Origin: Saccharothrix violaceirubra
GTDB taxonomy: Bacteria; Actinomycetota; Actinomycetes; Mycobacteriales; Pseudonocardiaceae
Length of the DNA: 64,000 nt
Reading direction: 5' to 3'
NCBI RefSeq assembly: GCF_014203755.1
Contig: NZ_JACHJS010000001.1
Location: 682,001 to 746,000 of the forward strand
Part shown: positions 25,479 to 32,587 of the stretch, piece by piece
How positions within the stretch are numbered: the stretch's first letter is position 1
Layout: every line of letters begins with the position of its first letter
Program-made: the position numbers and the translations under genes
The notes under the pieces: generated by a model
What the model saw: only the letters and a program-made list of their open reading frames with translations
Database searches by the model: none
What the model was told of the DNA's origin: nothing

Positions 25479-26477
25479 ATGACCTTGCTTGTGACCGGCG
25501 CCGCCGGGTTCATCGGATCGCACTTCGTTCGGCACCGGGTGTCGACGCGTCCCGACGAGCGGGTGGTCGCGTTGGACGCGTTGACCTACGCGGGGACCGA
25601 GACCAACCTGGCCGACGTGCGGTCGCGGATCGAGTTCGTCCACGCGGACATCGGGGATTCCGGTGTGGTGGAGAAGGTTCTGGCTTCTTACGGTGTCACC
25701 ACCGTGGTGAACTTCGCGGCCGAGTCGCACAACAGTCTCGCGGTGCTCGATCCCGGGCGGTTCTTCCGGACCAACGTGCTGGGGACGCAGTCGTTGCTGG
25801 AGTCCTGTAGACGGGTGGGGGTTTCGCGGTTCCACCACATCTCGACTTGTGAGGTGTACGGGGATCTGGATCTGGACGCCACGTCGGCGTTCACGGAGGC
25901 GTCACCGTATCGGCCGCGGACGCCGTACAACGCGAGCAAGGCCGGGGCGGATCACGCGGTGCGGGCGTACTACGAGACGTTCGGGTTGCCGGTGACGATC
26001 ACGAACTGCGCCAACAACTACGGGTCGCACCAGTTCCCGGAGAAGGTGTTGCCGTTGTTCACCACGTACGCGTTGGACGGGCGGGCGTTGCCGGTGTACG
26101 CCTCCGCCGAGAACCGGCGGGAGTGGGTGCACGCCCTGGACCACTGCCGGGCGATCTCGGCTGTGTTGGACCGTGGTGTGGTGGGGGAGACGTACCACGT
26201 GGGGACCGGGGTCGAGGCCAGCGTCTCGCAGATCGCCGATCTGGTGCTGTCGGAGTTGGGGTTGCCCCTGTCCTTGAAGGAGACCGTGCCGGACCGGCCG
26301 GGTCACGATCGGCGGTACCTGTTGGACTCGTCGAAGATCCGGCGGGAGTTGGGGTGGGAGCCGTCGGTGTCGTTCGAGGAGGGGGTTCGGGAGACCATCC
26401 GGTGGTACGCCTCGAACCGGTCCTGGTGGGAGCCGCTGCGTGATCGCAGCCCGGTGGTCGAGTCGTCCTGGACCTGA
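25479..26477 (+). CDS. RmlB-like NDP-glucose 4,6-dehydratase, variant active site
   Basis: This 332-residue extended SDR has the NAD-binding motif TGAAGFIGSH and the RmlB-like segments DALTYAGTETNL, NFAAESHNS and FFRTNVLGTQSLLE. Catalytic Tyr150 and Lys154 (TPYNASKAG) are present. The usual TDE triad reads Thr-Cys-Glu (STCEVYGDL, Cys124), so the aspartate that protonates the leaving C6 hydroxyl in RmlB is missing. The expected reaction is NDP-glucose to the 4-keto-6-deoxy sugar, but the Cys variant may define a subfamily with altered substrate. Other deoxysugar genes are not adjacent. ATG 25479 was chosen 12 bp after the preceding hairpin. Confidence 0.85.
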   Translation: MTLLVTGAAGFIGSHFVRHRVSTRPDERVVALDALTYAGTETNLADVRSRIEFVHADIGDSGVVEKVLASYGVTTVVNFAAESHNSLAVLDPGRFFRTNVLGTQSLLESCRRVGVSRFHHISTCEVYGDLDLDATSAFTEASPYRPRTPYNASKAGADHAVRAYYETFGLPVTITNCANNYGSHQFPEKVLPLFTTYALDGRALPVYASAENRREWVHALDHCRAISAVLDRGVVGETYHVGTGVEASVSQIADLVLSELGLPLSLKETVPDRPGHDRRYLLDSSKIRRELGWEPSVSFEEGVRETIRWYASNRSWWEPLRDRSPVVESSWT

Positions 26478-26480
26478 GTT

Positions 26481-26560
26481 TCGCGAGTTATGCGTTCAGA
26501 CACCGCGAGTTGTGCGTTCAGGCACTGCGAAATGTGCACTCGGGCACCGTGAGTCGTGGT
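26481..26560. repeat. 22-bp repeat, block C (four units)
   Basis: Units start at 26481, 26503, 26525 and 26547 with an exact 22-bp period. They read CGCGAGTTATGCGTTCAGACA, CCGCGAGTTGTGCGTTCAGG and so on, decaying to the right. The block begins a few bases after the dehydratase stop, before a strong terminator. Confidence 0.87.
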
Positions 26561-26597
26561 GGTACCGGGGTTCTTCCCTGATGTCTTCCGGGAAAGG

Positions 26598-26640
26598 CGA
26601 AGGGACCGATGCGGGGGAGACGCCCGCATCGGTCCCTTCG
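26598..26640. terminator. Perfect 18-bp hairpin between convergent genes
   Basis: CGAAGGGACCGATGCGGG (26598-26615) pairs perfectly with 26623-26640 around a 7-nt loop. It lies between the dehydratase (+) and chitinase (-) 3' ends and would terminate both transcripts. Confidence 0.87.
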
Positions 26641-26685
26641 GTTCTCACGCGGCTGTGCTACAAGAGCGTTGCCTTCTTGCGGTTG

Positions 26686-28353
26686 TTACTTCAGGCCGTT
26701 GCTGATCGCGGTGACCAGCTCGCCGTTGGTGGTGTCACCGTCGAGCGACCAGAAGAACGCGCCGCCCAGACCCTGCTGCTTGGCGTACGTCATCTTGCCG
26801 CCGATGGTGGCGGGGGTGTCGTAGCTCCACCAGTTGCCACCGCAGAACGCGTACGCGGTGCCGGCGATGGTGCCGGTGCTCGGGCACTTCGTCTTGAGGA
26901 CCTTGTAGTCCTCGATGCCCGCCTCGTACGTGCCGGGCGCCGCACCGGTCGCGGTGCCGCCGGGGGTGGCCTGCGTGACGCCGGTCCAGCCGCGGCCGTA
27001 GAAGCCGATGCCGATGAGCAGCTTGGACGCCGGAACGCCCTTGCTCTTGAGCTTCTGCAGCGCCTCGTCGGTGTTGAAGCCCTGCTGCGGGATGCCCTCG
27101 TACGCCGTCAGCGGGGAGTGCGGAGCCGTCGGGCCCTTGGCCGCCCACGCGCCGAAGAAGTCGTAGGTCATGACGTTGTACCAGTCGAGGTACTGCGCCG
27201 TGCCGCCGTAGTCGGCCAGGTCGAGCTTGCCACCGTTGGACGCGTCGGCCGTGATGGCCGCGGTCACCAGGTTGTTCGCGCCGAAGCGGGTGCGAACGGC
27301 CGAGGTCAGCGTCTTCAGGGACGAGAAGCCGGTGGTGTCGCAGGTCAGACCACAGGCGTTCGGGTACTCCCAGTCGAGGTCGATGCCGTCGAACACGTCG
27401 GCCCAACGCGGGTCCTCGACGAGCTGGTAGCACGACTCGGCGAACGCGGCCGGGTTCTGGGCCGCCTGGCCGAAGCCGCCGGACCAGGTCCAACCACCGA
27501 AGGAGAACAGCACCTTGATGTGCGGGTACATCTTCTTCAGCTTGCGCAGCTGGTTGAAGTTGCCGCGCAGCGCGCCGTTGTCCCACGTGTCGGCGACGCC
27601 GTCCACGCTGTTGGCGGTGGTGTACGCCATGTCGTAGTCGGCATAAGCGTCACCGATGGTGCACTTGCCGCCCTGGACGTTGCCGAACGCGTAGTTGATG
27701 TGCGTCAGCTTCGCCGCGGAACCGCTGGTGACGATGTTCTTGACGAAGTACTGGCGACCGTAGACGCCCCACTGGGTGAAGTAGCCCAGGTTCTTCTGGC
27801 CGGGGGGCGGCGGGGTGCCGGTCGTCGTCGTGGTCGTCGGCGCCGTCGGGTCCGTGGTGATCGGAGGCGTCGTCGTGGTCGACGTCGGCTTCGTCGTCGT
27901 GGTGGTCGTGGTCGTCGTCGTGGTGGTCGACGTGGTCGGGTTGCCACCCGCGTCGCACGAGGCGTTGTTCAGCTTGCAGTTCTGCGGGGCGGTGAACCCA
28001 CCCGAGTACTGCACGTTGAAGCCGAAGCTGACCGAGGCGCCGGCCCCGATGTTGCCGTTCCAGGTGTTCTTCACCGTCACGTGCTGGCCGCTGGTGGTCT
28101 GGGTGCCGTCCCAGACCGACGCGACCTTGTGGCCGGTGGGCAGGTCGAACTCGACGGTCCACGACGTCAGGGCCGACGTGGAGCCGTTCTTGATCGTGTA
28201 CTTGCCCTCGTAACCCGAGCCCCAGTCGGAGCCCTTCGTGAACGTGGCGGAGACGCCGCCGGCGCCACTCGCCGAGGGCGCCACGACGAGACCCACGGCG
28301 GCCGTGGCCGCCGCCACGAACAGCGCAGTGAGATGCCATCGAGTCTTGGACAT
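26686..28353 (-). CDS. Secreted chitinase: CBM2, Thr-rich linker, GH18
   Basis: The 555-residue product has a signal peptide ending near SASGA, then a family 2 carbohydrate-binding module (about 33-128; GYEGKYTIKNGSTSALTSW, VKNTWNGNI, GFNVQYSGGF). An uninterrupted Thr/Pro linker (about 140-188) leads to a GH18 barrel with the DxxDxDxE motif FDGIDLDWEYP (proton donor Glu329). Subsite motifs YDFFGAW and IGFYGRGWTG also match. It should hydrolyse chitin internally, with the CBM2 binding the polymer. The promoter region carries two DasR/chitinase-box-like repeats, so regulation by N-acetylglucosamine status is likely. Confidence 0.95.
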   Translation of the reverse strand: MSKTRWHLTALFVAAATAAVGLVVAPSASGAGGVSATFTKGSDWGSGYEGKYTIKNGSTSALTSWTVEFDLPTGHKVASVWDGTQTTSGQHVTVKNTWNGNIGAGASVSFGFNVQYSGGFTAPQNCKLNNASCDAGGNPTTSTTTTTTTTTTTTKPTSTTTTPPITTDPTAPTTTTTTGTPPPPGQKNLGYFTQWGVYGRQYFVKNIVTSGSAAKLTHINYAFGNVQGGKCTIGDAYADYDMAYTTANSVDGVADTWDNGALRGNFNQLRKLKKMYPHIKVLFSFGGWTWSGGFGQAAQNPAAFAESCYQLVEDPRWADVFDGIDLDWEYPNACGLTCDTTGFSSLKTLTSAVRTRFGANNLVTAAITADASNGGKLDLADYGGTAQYLDWYNVMTYDFFGAWAAKGPTAPHSPLTAYEGIPQQGFNTDEALQKLKSKGVPASKLLIGIGFYGRGWTGVTQATPGGTATGAAPGTYEAGIEDYKVLKTKCPSTGTIAGTAYAFCGGNWWSYDTPATIGGKMTYAKQQGLGGAFFWSLDGDTTNGELVTAISNGLK

Positions 28354-28395
28354 CGTGCTCCTTGTCAGGAAAGGAGTGCAGGGTGTGAAACACCA

Positions 28396-28434
28396 TGTGG
28401 TTCAGACCACTAGCCAGACAAGGTCTAGACCACT
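28396..28434 (-). promoter_or_regulatory. Two DasR (dre)-like / chitinase-promoter direct repeats
   Basis: Two 16-bp boxes sit 42-81 bp upstream of the chitinase start: 28396-28411 and 28419-28434. The second contains GGTCTAGACCACT, matching 13 of 16 bases of the published DasR consensus ACTGGTCTAGACCACT; the first matches 12 of 16. Read toward the gene, the second is TGGTCTAGACCT, one base from the TGGTCCAGACCT direct repeat of Streptomyces chitinase promoters. The 23-bp spacing also fits that arrangement. Confidence 0.82.
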
Positions 28435-28607
28435 ATGTCACTCGAATGGCCTAGTGATTCCGGTTCTGGGAGCGTTCCCAGGCCGGGGGGACCACTAAGG
28501 GTGGGTGGTCCGCAAGTCGTACGTGACAACCAGTCCTGCGGACGATGCGGTACGCGGTCGTCCTCGACAGGCTCCCTGGGATCGACAACGACCAGGGAGG
28601 AACGTCG

Positions 28608-29681
28608 ATGAGGAAAATCGTCGTCGCGGTGGCCGCCATCGGATTGGCCGCCACGACCACAGCGGGGACCGCGACCGCCGCGCCGGACCGGATCGACCGC
28701 GGCGTGGTGCAGCGGGCGTTGGACAACATGGCCCGCACGGGCGCCCAGGGCGTCTTGCTCCGGGTCTCCGACAACGGGCGTTCGTTCACGATGCGTAGCG
28801 GGACCGCGCGCGTGGACCGACCCGGTCCGGTGCCCACCAACGCGAGCTTCCGCGTGGGCAGCGTGACGAAGACGTTCGTGTCGACCGTGGTGCTGCAACT
28901 CGTGGGCGAGGGTCGGGTCGACCTGGACGCGCCCGTGTCGCGGTACCTGCCGGGCCTGCTGCCGGACGGCGACCGGATCACGGTGCGTCAGATCCTTCAG
29001 CACACCAGTGGTCTCTACGACTACACGAGGGAGTTGTCCGGCGACCCCGCCGAGAGGTTCCGCCACTGGGACGAGATCGAGCCGGTGGAGGTGTCCACTT
29101 CGCACCCGTTGGACTTCCAGCCGGGTGAGAAGTGGGCCTACTCCAACACCAACTACGTCGTCGCGGGTCTGCTCGTCACCGCGGTCACGGGTCGGTGGTG
29201 GGGCGACGAGGTCGAGCGGCGCATCGCGCGCCCGCTCGGACTGCGGACCACGTCCGCGCCCGGCGACCGGGTCGACCTCCCCGGACCGCACGCCCACGGC
29301 TACACGACGTGGCAGGGCAAGACGGTCGACGTGACGCGGCTGAACCCGTCCGTCGCGGGCGCGGCCGGGAGCATGGTCTCCACCACGGCCGACCTGGACC
29401 GGTTCATCGACGCCCTGCTCGACGGCAAGCTCCTCAAGCCCGCGCAGCAGGCGGAACTGCTCAAGCTCACGGAGGTCTCGTCCGCGTACGGGTTGGGGAT
29501 CATCGCGTTCGGGACCTCCTGCGGCACGATCTGGGGCCACTCCGGCGGCATCGACGGGTTCGCCACGCTGCTCTACAGCTCGCGGGACACCAAGACCCGA
29601 CTCGCGCTCTCGGCGAACATCGCGCCGGAGGCCGGCAACGCCGACGGGTGGAAAGAGGCCGTGGACGAGGTGTTCTGCTGA
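28608..29681 (+). CDS. Secreted serine hydrolase (D-Ala-D-Ala carboxypeptidase/beta-lactamase fold), paralogue 1
   Basis: ATG 28608 has AGGGAGG upstream. The 357-residue protein has a signal peptide (about 1-25), the SxxK nucleophile Ser85 in RVGSVTKTF, the second motif YSN at 178-180, and the third motif region GHSGG near the C-terminus. This is the class C beta-lactamase/DD-peptidase set. Likely roles are peptidoglycan stem-peptide trimming or hydrolysis of D-amino-acid peptides or esters; sequence alone does not separate these. It is followed 121 bp later by a close paralogue with its own ribosome site. A third, disrupted copy is at 17489-18490. Confidence 0.92.
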   Translation: MRKIVVAVAAIGLAATTTAGTATAAPDRIDRGVVQRALDNMARTGAQGVLLRVSDNGRSFTMRSGTARVDRPGPVPTNASFRVGSVTKTFVSTVVLQLVGEGRVDLDAPVSRYLPGLLPDGDRITVRQILQHTSGLYDYTRELSGDPAERFRHWDEIEPVEVSTSHPLDFQPGEKWAYSNTNYVVAGLLVTAVTGRWWGDEVERRIARPLGLRTTSAPGDRVDLPGPHAHGYTTWQGKTVDVTRLNPSVAGAAGSMVSTTADLDRFIDALLDGKLLKPAQQAELLKLTEVSSAYGLGIIAFGTSCGTIWGHSGGIDGFATLLYSSRDTKTRLALSANIAPEAGNADGWKEAVDEVFC

Positions 29682-29802
29682 ACTGTCCACTGAGGACTCG
29701 GTGGTCGCTTCGCCGGAAATGTGATCAAGGACCCGAATGATCGTCACTTCGGGATTCCTCCGGCGACACTGCGTTCATCGACGTTCGACAGGGAGGTAGA
29801 CG

Positions 29803-30903
29803 TTGAGGGGGACCAGAAGTCTCGTCGTCGCGGCCACCGCGGGGCTCGCCGTCGCGGGTGCCGTCGTGCCCGCGTCGGCCGACACGCAGAGTGGTCGGAT
29901 CGACCGCGGCATCGTCCAGCAGTCGCTCGACCGGATGGCCGCCGACGGCGCGCTGGGGGTACAGGTCCGGATCGGCGACCGGGGGCACGAGTTCACCGCG
30001 CGCAGTGGCAAGGCGCAGCTCGACCGGCCCGACCCCGTGCCGCTGAACGGCCGGTTCCGGGCGGGCAGCATCACCAAGACCTTCGTGTCGACCGTGGTGT
30101 TGCAGCTCGTGGGCGAGGGGAAGATCGTGCTGGACGTGCCCGTGGCGCGGTACCTGCCCGGTCTGCTGCCGGACGGTGACCGGATCACCGTGCGTCAGCT
30201 GCTCCAGCACACGAGCGGGTTGTACAACTACACGAACGCGTTGCCTCGGGACCCGGCCGGTCAGCTGGCCATCCGGTACAAGCACTGGGAGCCGGAGGAG
30301 GTCATCGCGCTCGCGACGGCGCACCCGTTGGACTTCGAGCCGGGCACGTCCTGGAACTACTCGAACACCAACTACGCCGTCGCCGGTCTGGTGATCCGGA
30401 AGGTCACCGGTCGTACTTGGGGCGAGGAGGTCAAGCGCCGCGTCCTCTACCCGCTCGGCCTCACCGGCACCAGCGTGCCCGGCGACCAGGTCACGATCCC
30501 CGGCCCGCACGCGCACGGCTACGTCGGCGCGGGCGACCAGGTCGTGGACATCACCGAGCTGAACGCGTCGGTCGCCGGCGCGGCCGGTCAGCTCATCTCG
30601 ACCACGGCCGACCTGGGCCGGTTCATCGACGCGCTCGTGGGCGGGCGGCTGCTCAAGCCCGCCCAGCAGGCCGAACTGCTGAAGACGACCGAGGCCAGCC
30701 CCGAGTACGGGCTCGGCGTCGACGTGTTCACGTTGGACTGCGGCACGACGGTGATCGGCCACAACGGCGGCATCGCGGGGTACCTGACCACGATGTACAC
30801 GTCGTCCGACCGCAAGGCCAAGCTGCTGGCGTCGGTGAACACCGCGCCGCGGCCGGGCGAGCTGGACGGTGAGCAGGACCTGTTCGACGAGGTCTTCTGC
30901 TGA
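29803..30903 (+). CDS. Secreted serine hydrolase (DD-peptidase/beta-lactamase fold), paralogue 2
   Basis: The start is probably TTG 29803, six bases after GGGAGG; no in-frame ATG or GTG upstream is better. The 366-residue protein has a signal peptide ending near PASA. Ser89/Lys92 form SITK, Tyr186-Ser187-Asn188 form YSN, and GHNGG is the third motif. Long identical segments with paralogue 1 (TFVSTVVLQLVGEG, RYLPGLLPDGDRITVRQ) show a tandem duplication. The two paralogues diverge in the loop after HTSGLY, suggesting different substrates. Confidence 0.92.
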   Translation: MRGTRSLVVAATAGLAVAGAVVPASADTQSGRIDRGIVQQSLDRMAADGALGVQVRIGDRGHEFTARSGKAQLDRPDPVPLNGRFRAGSITKTFVSTVVLQLVGEGKIVLDVPVARYLPGLLPDGDRITVRQLLQHTSGLYNYTNALPRDPAGQLAIRYKHWEPEEVIALATAHPLDFEPGTSWNYSNTNYAVAGLVIRKVTGRTWGEEVKRRVLYPLGLTGTSVPGDQVTIPGPHAHGYVGAGDQVVDITELNASVAGAAGQLISTTADLGRFIDALVGGRLLKPAQQAELLKTTEASPEYGLGVDVFTLDCGTTVIGHNGGIAGYLTTMYTSSDRKAKLLASVNTAPRPGELDGEQDLFDEVFC

Positions 30904-30912
30904 TCCGGCACG

Positions 30913-30941
30913 GCGCGGGGGTCGCTCAGCGGCCCCCGCGC
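30913..30941. terminator. Hairpin between convergent serine hydrolase and UPF0303 genes
   Basis: GCGCGGGGG pairs with CCCCCGCGC, extended inward by a T-G pair and CGC/GCG to a TCA loop. It starts 9 bp after the serine-hydrolase stop and overlaps the last codons of the minus-strand UPF0303 gene. Confidence 0.72.
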
Positions 30942-31390
30942 TCCAGGAACGCCTCGAGCCGCTCGACCACGAACGCGTGATCCTCGGTGTGTGGCAGCCC
31001 GGAGACGCCGACCGTGCCGACGGGTCCGACGTTCTCGACGATGATCGGGAAGACGCCCCCGAACGCCGCGTACAGCGCCGGGTCGAGGGGGAACTCCCGC
31101 CCGCGGGCCGCGAAGGTCTCCCGGACGCGCAGCGAACTGCGCCCGTACCGGTCGACGACCCGGCTCTTGCGGTCGATCCAGTCGTCGTTGTCGGCCGAGG
31201 TGCCGGGCAGTGCCGCGTGGAACAGCCGCTGCTGTCCACGTCGGACGGACACGACGATCGGCAGGCCGCGGTCACGGGCCGCCGTCAGCAGGGCCGTCCC
31301 CAGCGCGATCGCGGTGTCGTTGTCGAACCGGCGGAACACCAGCCGCGCTTCCTGAGCCTCTAGTTCCTCGAGCACGCCCCAGTCAACCAC
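30926..31390 (-). CDS. UPF0303/GlcG-HbpS-like domain protein
   Basis: The 154-residue protein matches the UPF0303 group of the GlcG/HbpS fold: LEAQEARLVFRRFDNDTAIALG, a central PIVVSVRRGQQRLFHAALPGTSADNDDWIDRK, and a closing TVGVSGLPHTEDHAFVVERL. Homologues are often labelled heme-degrading domain proteins, on weak functional evidence. No export signal is present. It is convergent with the serine hydrolase, and its promoter region lies between it and the divergent PP2C gene. Confidence 0.85.
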   Translation of the reverse strand: MVDWGVLEELEAQEARLVFRRFDNDTAIALGTALLTAARDRGLPIVVSVRRGQQRLFHAALPGTSADNDDWIDRKSRVVDRYGRSSLRVRETFAARGREFPLDPALYAAFGGVFPIIVENVGPVGTVGVSGLPHTEDHAFVVERLEAFLERGGR

Positions 31391-31492
31391 CCGGGCGCGC
31401 GCGGGCGTCCGAAGGGTGGACCGGTGCGTTTGCGGGAGGGAATACGGACAGTCCTGCTCAGCGATGTGCGCGCGGGTGATTCACTGTGCGGC

Positions 31493-32200
31493 ATGCATGT
31501 GCTGCGCTACGCCGTCGGTACGGACCCCGGGCTGCACCGCGCGACCAACGAGGACTCGGTCCACGTCAGTGATCGTCTCCTCGCGGTCGCCGACGGCATG
31601 GGTGGGCATGCGTTCGGCGAAGTCGCCAGCAACATCGCCGTCACCGTGCTCGACGAGGTCGACGTCGACGCGGACGACCCGCACTCCGCGCTGGCCGCCG
31701 CCACCCACGAGATCGCGGTCAGGCTGACCGACCTCGCGGAGGAGAACTTCGACATGCGCGGCATGGGCACCACGCTCACCGCGCTGCTCTGGGACGGTGA
31801 GAAGTTCGCCGTCTGCCACATCGGCGACTCGCGTTGCTACCTGGTCCGCGACGGTGGGCTGACCCAGGTCACCCGCGACCACACCATGGTCCAGGCCATG
31901 GTCGACGATGGCCGCATGGCCGCCGAGCAGGCCGCCGAGCACCCCGGCCGCTCGATGCTCATGCGCGCGCTCCAGGCCGGCAGCGAGCACGACCCCGACC
32001 TGTTCGACCAGGACGTGCGTGCCGGCGACCGGTTCCTGCTGTGCTCGGACGGCCTGTCCGACGTCGTCCCGGCCGAGGAGATCGGTCGGTTGCTGACCGC
32101 GGACCCGGACCGTGACGTCACGGTGCGTTCGCTGATCGACGCCGCCAACGCGGCCGGGGGACCCGACAACATCACCTGTCTGGTGATCGACGTCGAATAG
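31493..32200 (+). CDS. PP2C-type Ser/Thr protein phosphatase
   Basis: The 235-residue protein has the bacterial PP2C (PPM) motifs: GLHRATNEDSVHV, the metal site VADGMGGHAFGEVAS, GMGTTLTALLW, HIGDSRCYLVRDGGLTQVTRDH, LLCSDGLSDVV and the final GGPDNITCLVIDV. Aspartates for two-metal catalysis are all present. There is no membrane segment, unlike PstP, so it is a cytoplasmic phosphatase that probably reverses Ser/Thr kinase signalling. No kinase is adjacent. ATG 31493 is chosen because homology begins immediately after it. Confidence 0.93.
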   Translation: MHVLRYAVGTDPGLHRATNEDSVHVSDRLLAVADGMGGHAFGEVASNIAVTVLDEVDVDADDPHSALAAATHEIAVRLTDLAEENFDMRGMGTTLTALLWDGEKFAVCHIGDSRCYLVRDGGLTQVTRDHTMVQAMVDDGRMAAEQAAEHPGRSMLMRALQAGSEHDPDLFDQDVRAGDRFLLCSDGLSDVVPAEEIGRLLTADPDRDVTVRSLIDAANAAGGPDNITCLVIDVE

Positions 32201-32587
32201 TGGCCGATCGTCGGGTCGGTCGAGGCGTGCGCGGGGTTTCGTGGATCCGAAGTCGATGCCGCACGTCCTCGGCCGGCGGATCGGCGTGGGTCATGACGTC
32301 GGTGATCGCCACGCCGAGCCGCCTGTCGACTTGCGCTTACGCGGAGACGAGCGCTCAGTTGTAGGGCATGCCGCCCAGCGGGGCGACGACGGCGAACACG
32401 AGGACGGCGAACAGCACGACCGCGGCACGCATGGGTACTCCTTCGCGGAACGGGGATGGAGTCGCCCAGCACCGTGGCAGCGCGTGGTGAAACGTCGGAA
32501 TGGGCGTGGTGAACGTGCGGGAAACAAAGGAAACCATTGCGGAATTAACCTCTTGTTAACCTTTGGTTTGAGTTCTATTCTTGTTCG
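32201..32587. other. Intergenic region with AT-rich promoter island upstream of the LAL regulator
   Basis: This 387-bp gap holds a candidate 25-residue membrane peptide on the minus strand (32355-32432). It also holds, at about 32521-32585, an unusually AT-rich stretch for this genome. That stretch contains TTAACC twice around TCTTG, a GTTAAC palindrome and TTTGGTTTGAG, next to the regulator start. It is a likely promoter and operator. Nothing was recognised in 32201-32350. Confidence 0.55.
32355..32432 (-). CDS. Candidate 25-residue hydrophobic peptide
   Basis: ATG 32432 is preceded by GAAGGAG at good spacing. The product is a short basic start, one hydrophobic segment (VVLFAVLVFAVVAPL) and GGMPYN, then TGA. 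It would be a single-span membrane micropeptide. It is transcribed divergently from the LAL-type regulator. The support is only the ribosome site and the amphipathic pattern, so it may be fortuitous. Confidence 0.4.
   Translation of the reverse strand: MRAAVVLFAVLVFAVVAPLGGMPYN

Noticed and set aside
27815..28000. Long GTC-rich run as a microsatellite or regulatory repeat
   Set aside because: It is the complement of the Thr-rich linker codons of the chitinase, a common coding feature of CBM-linked glycoside hydrolases.
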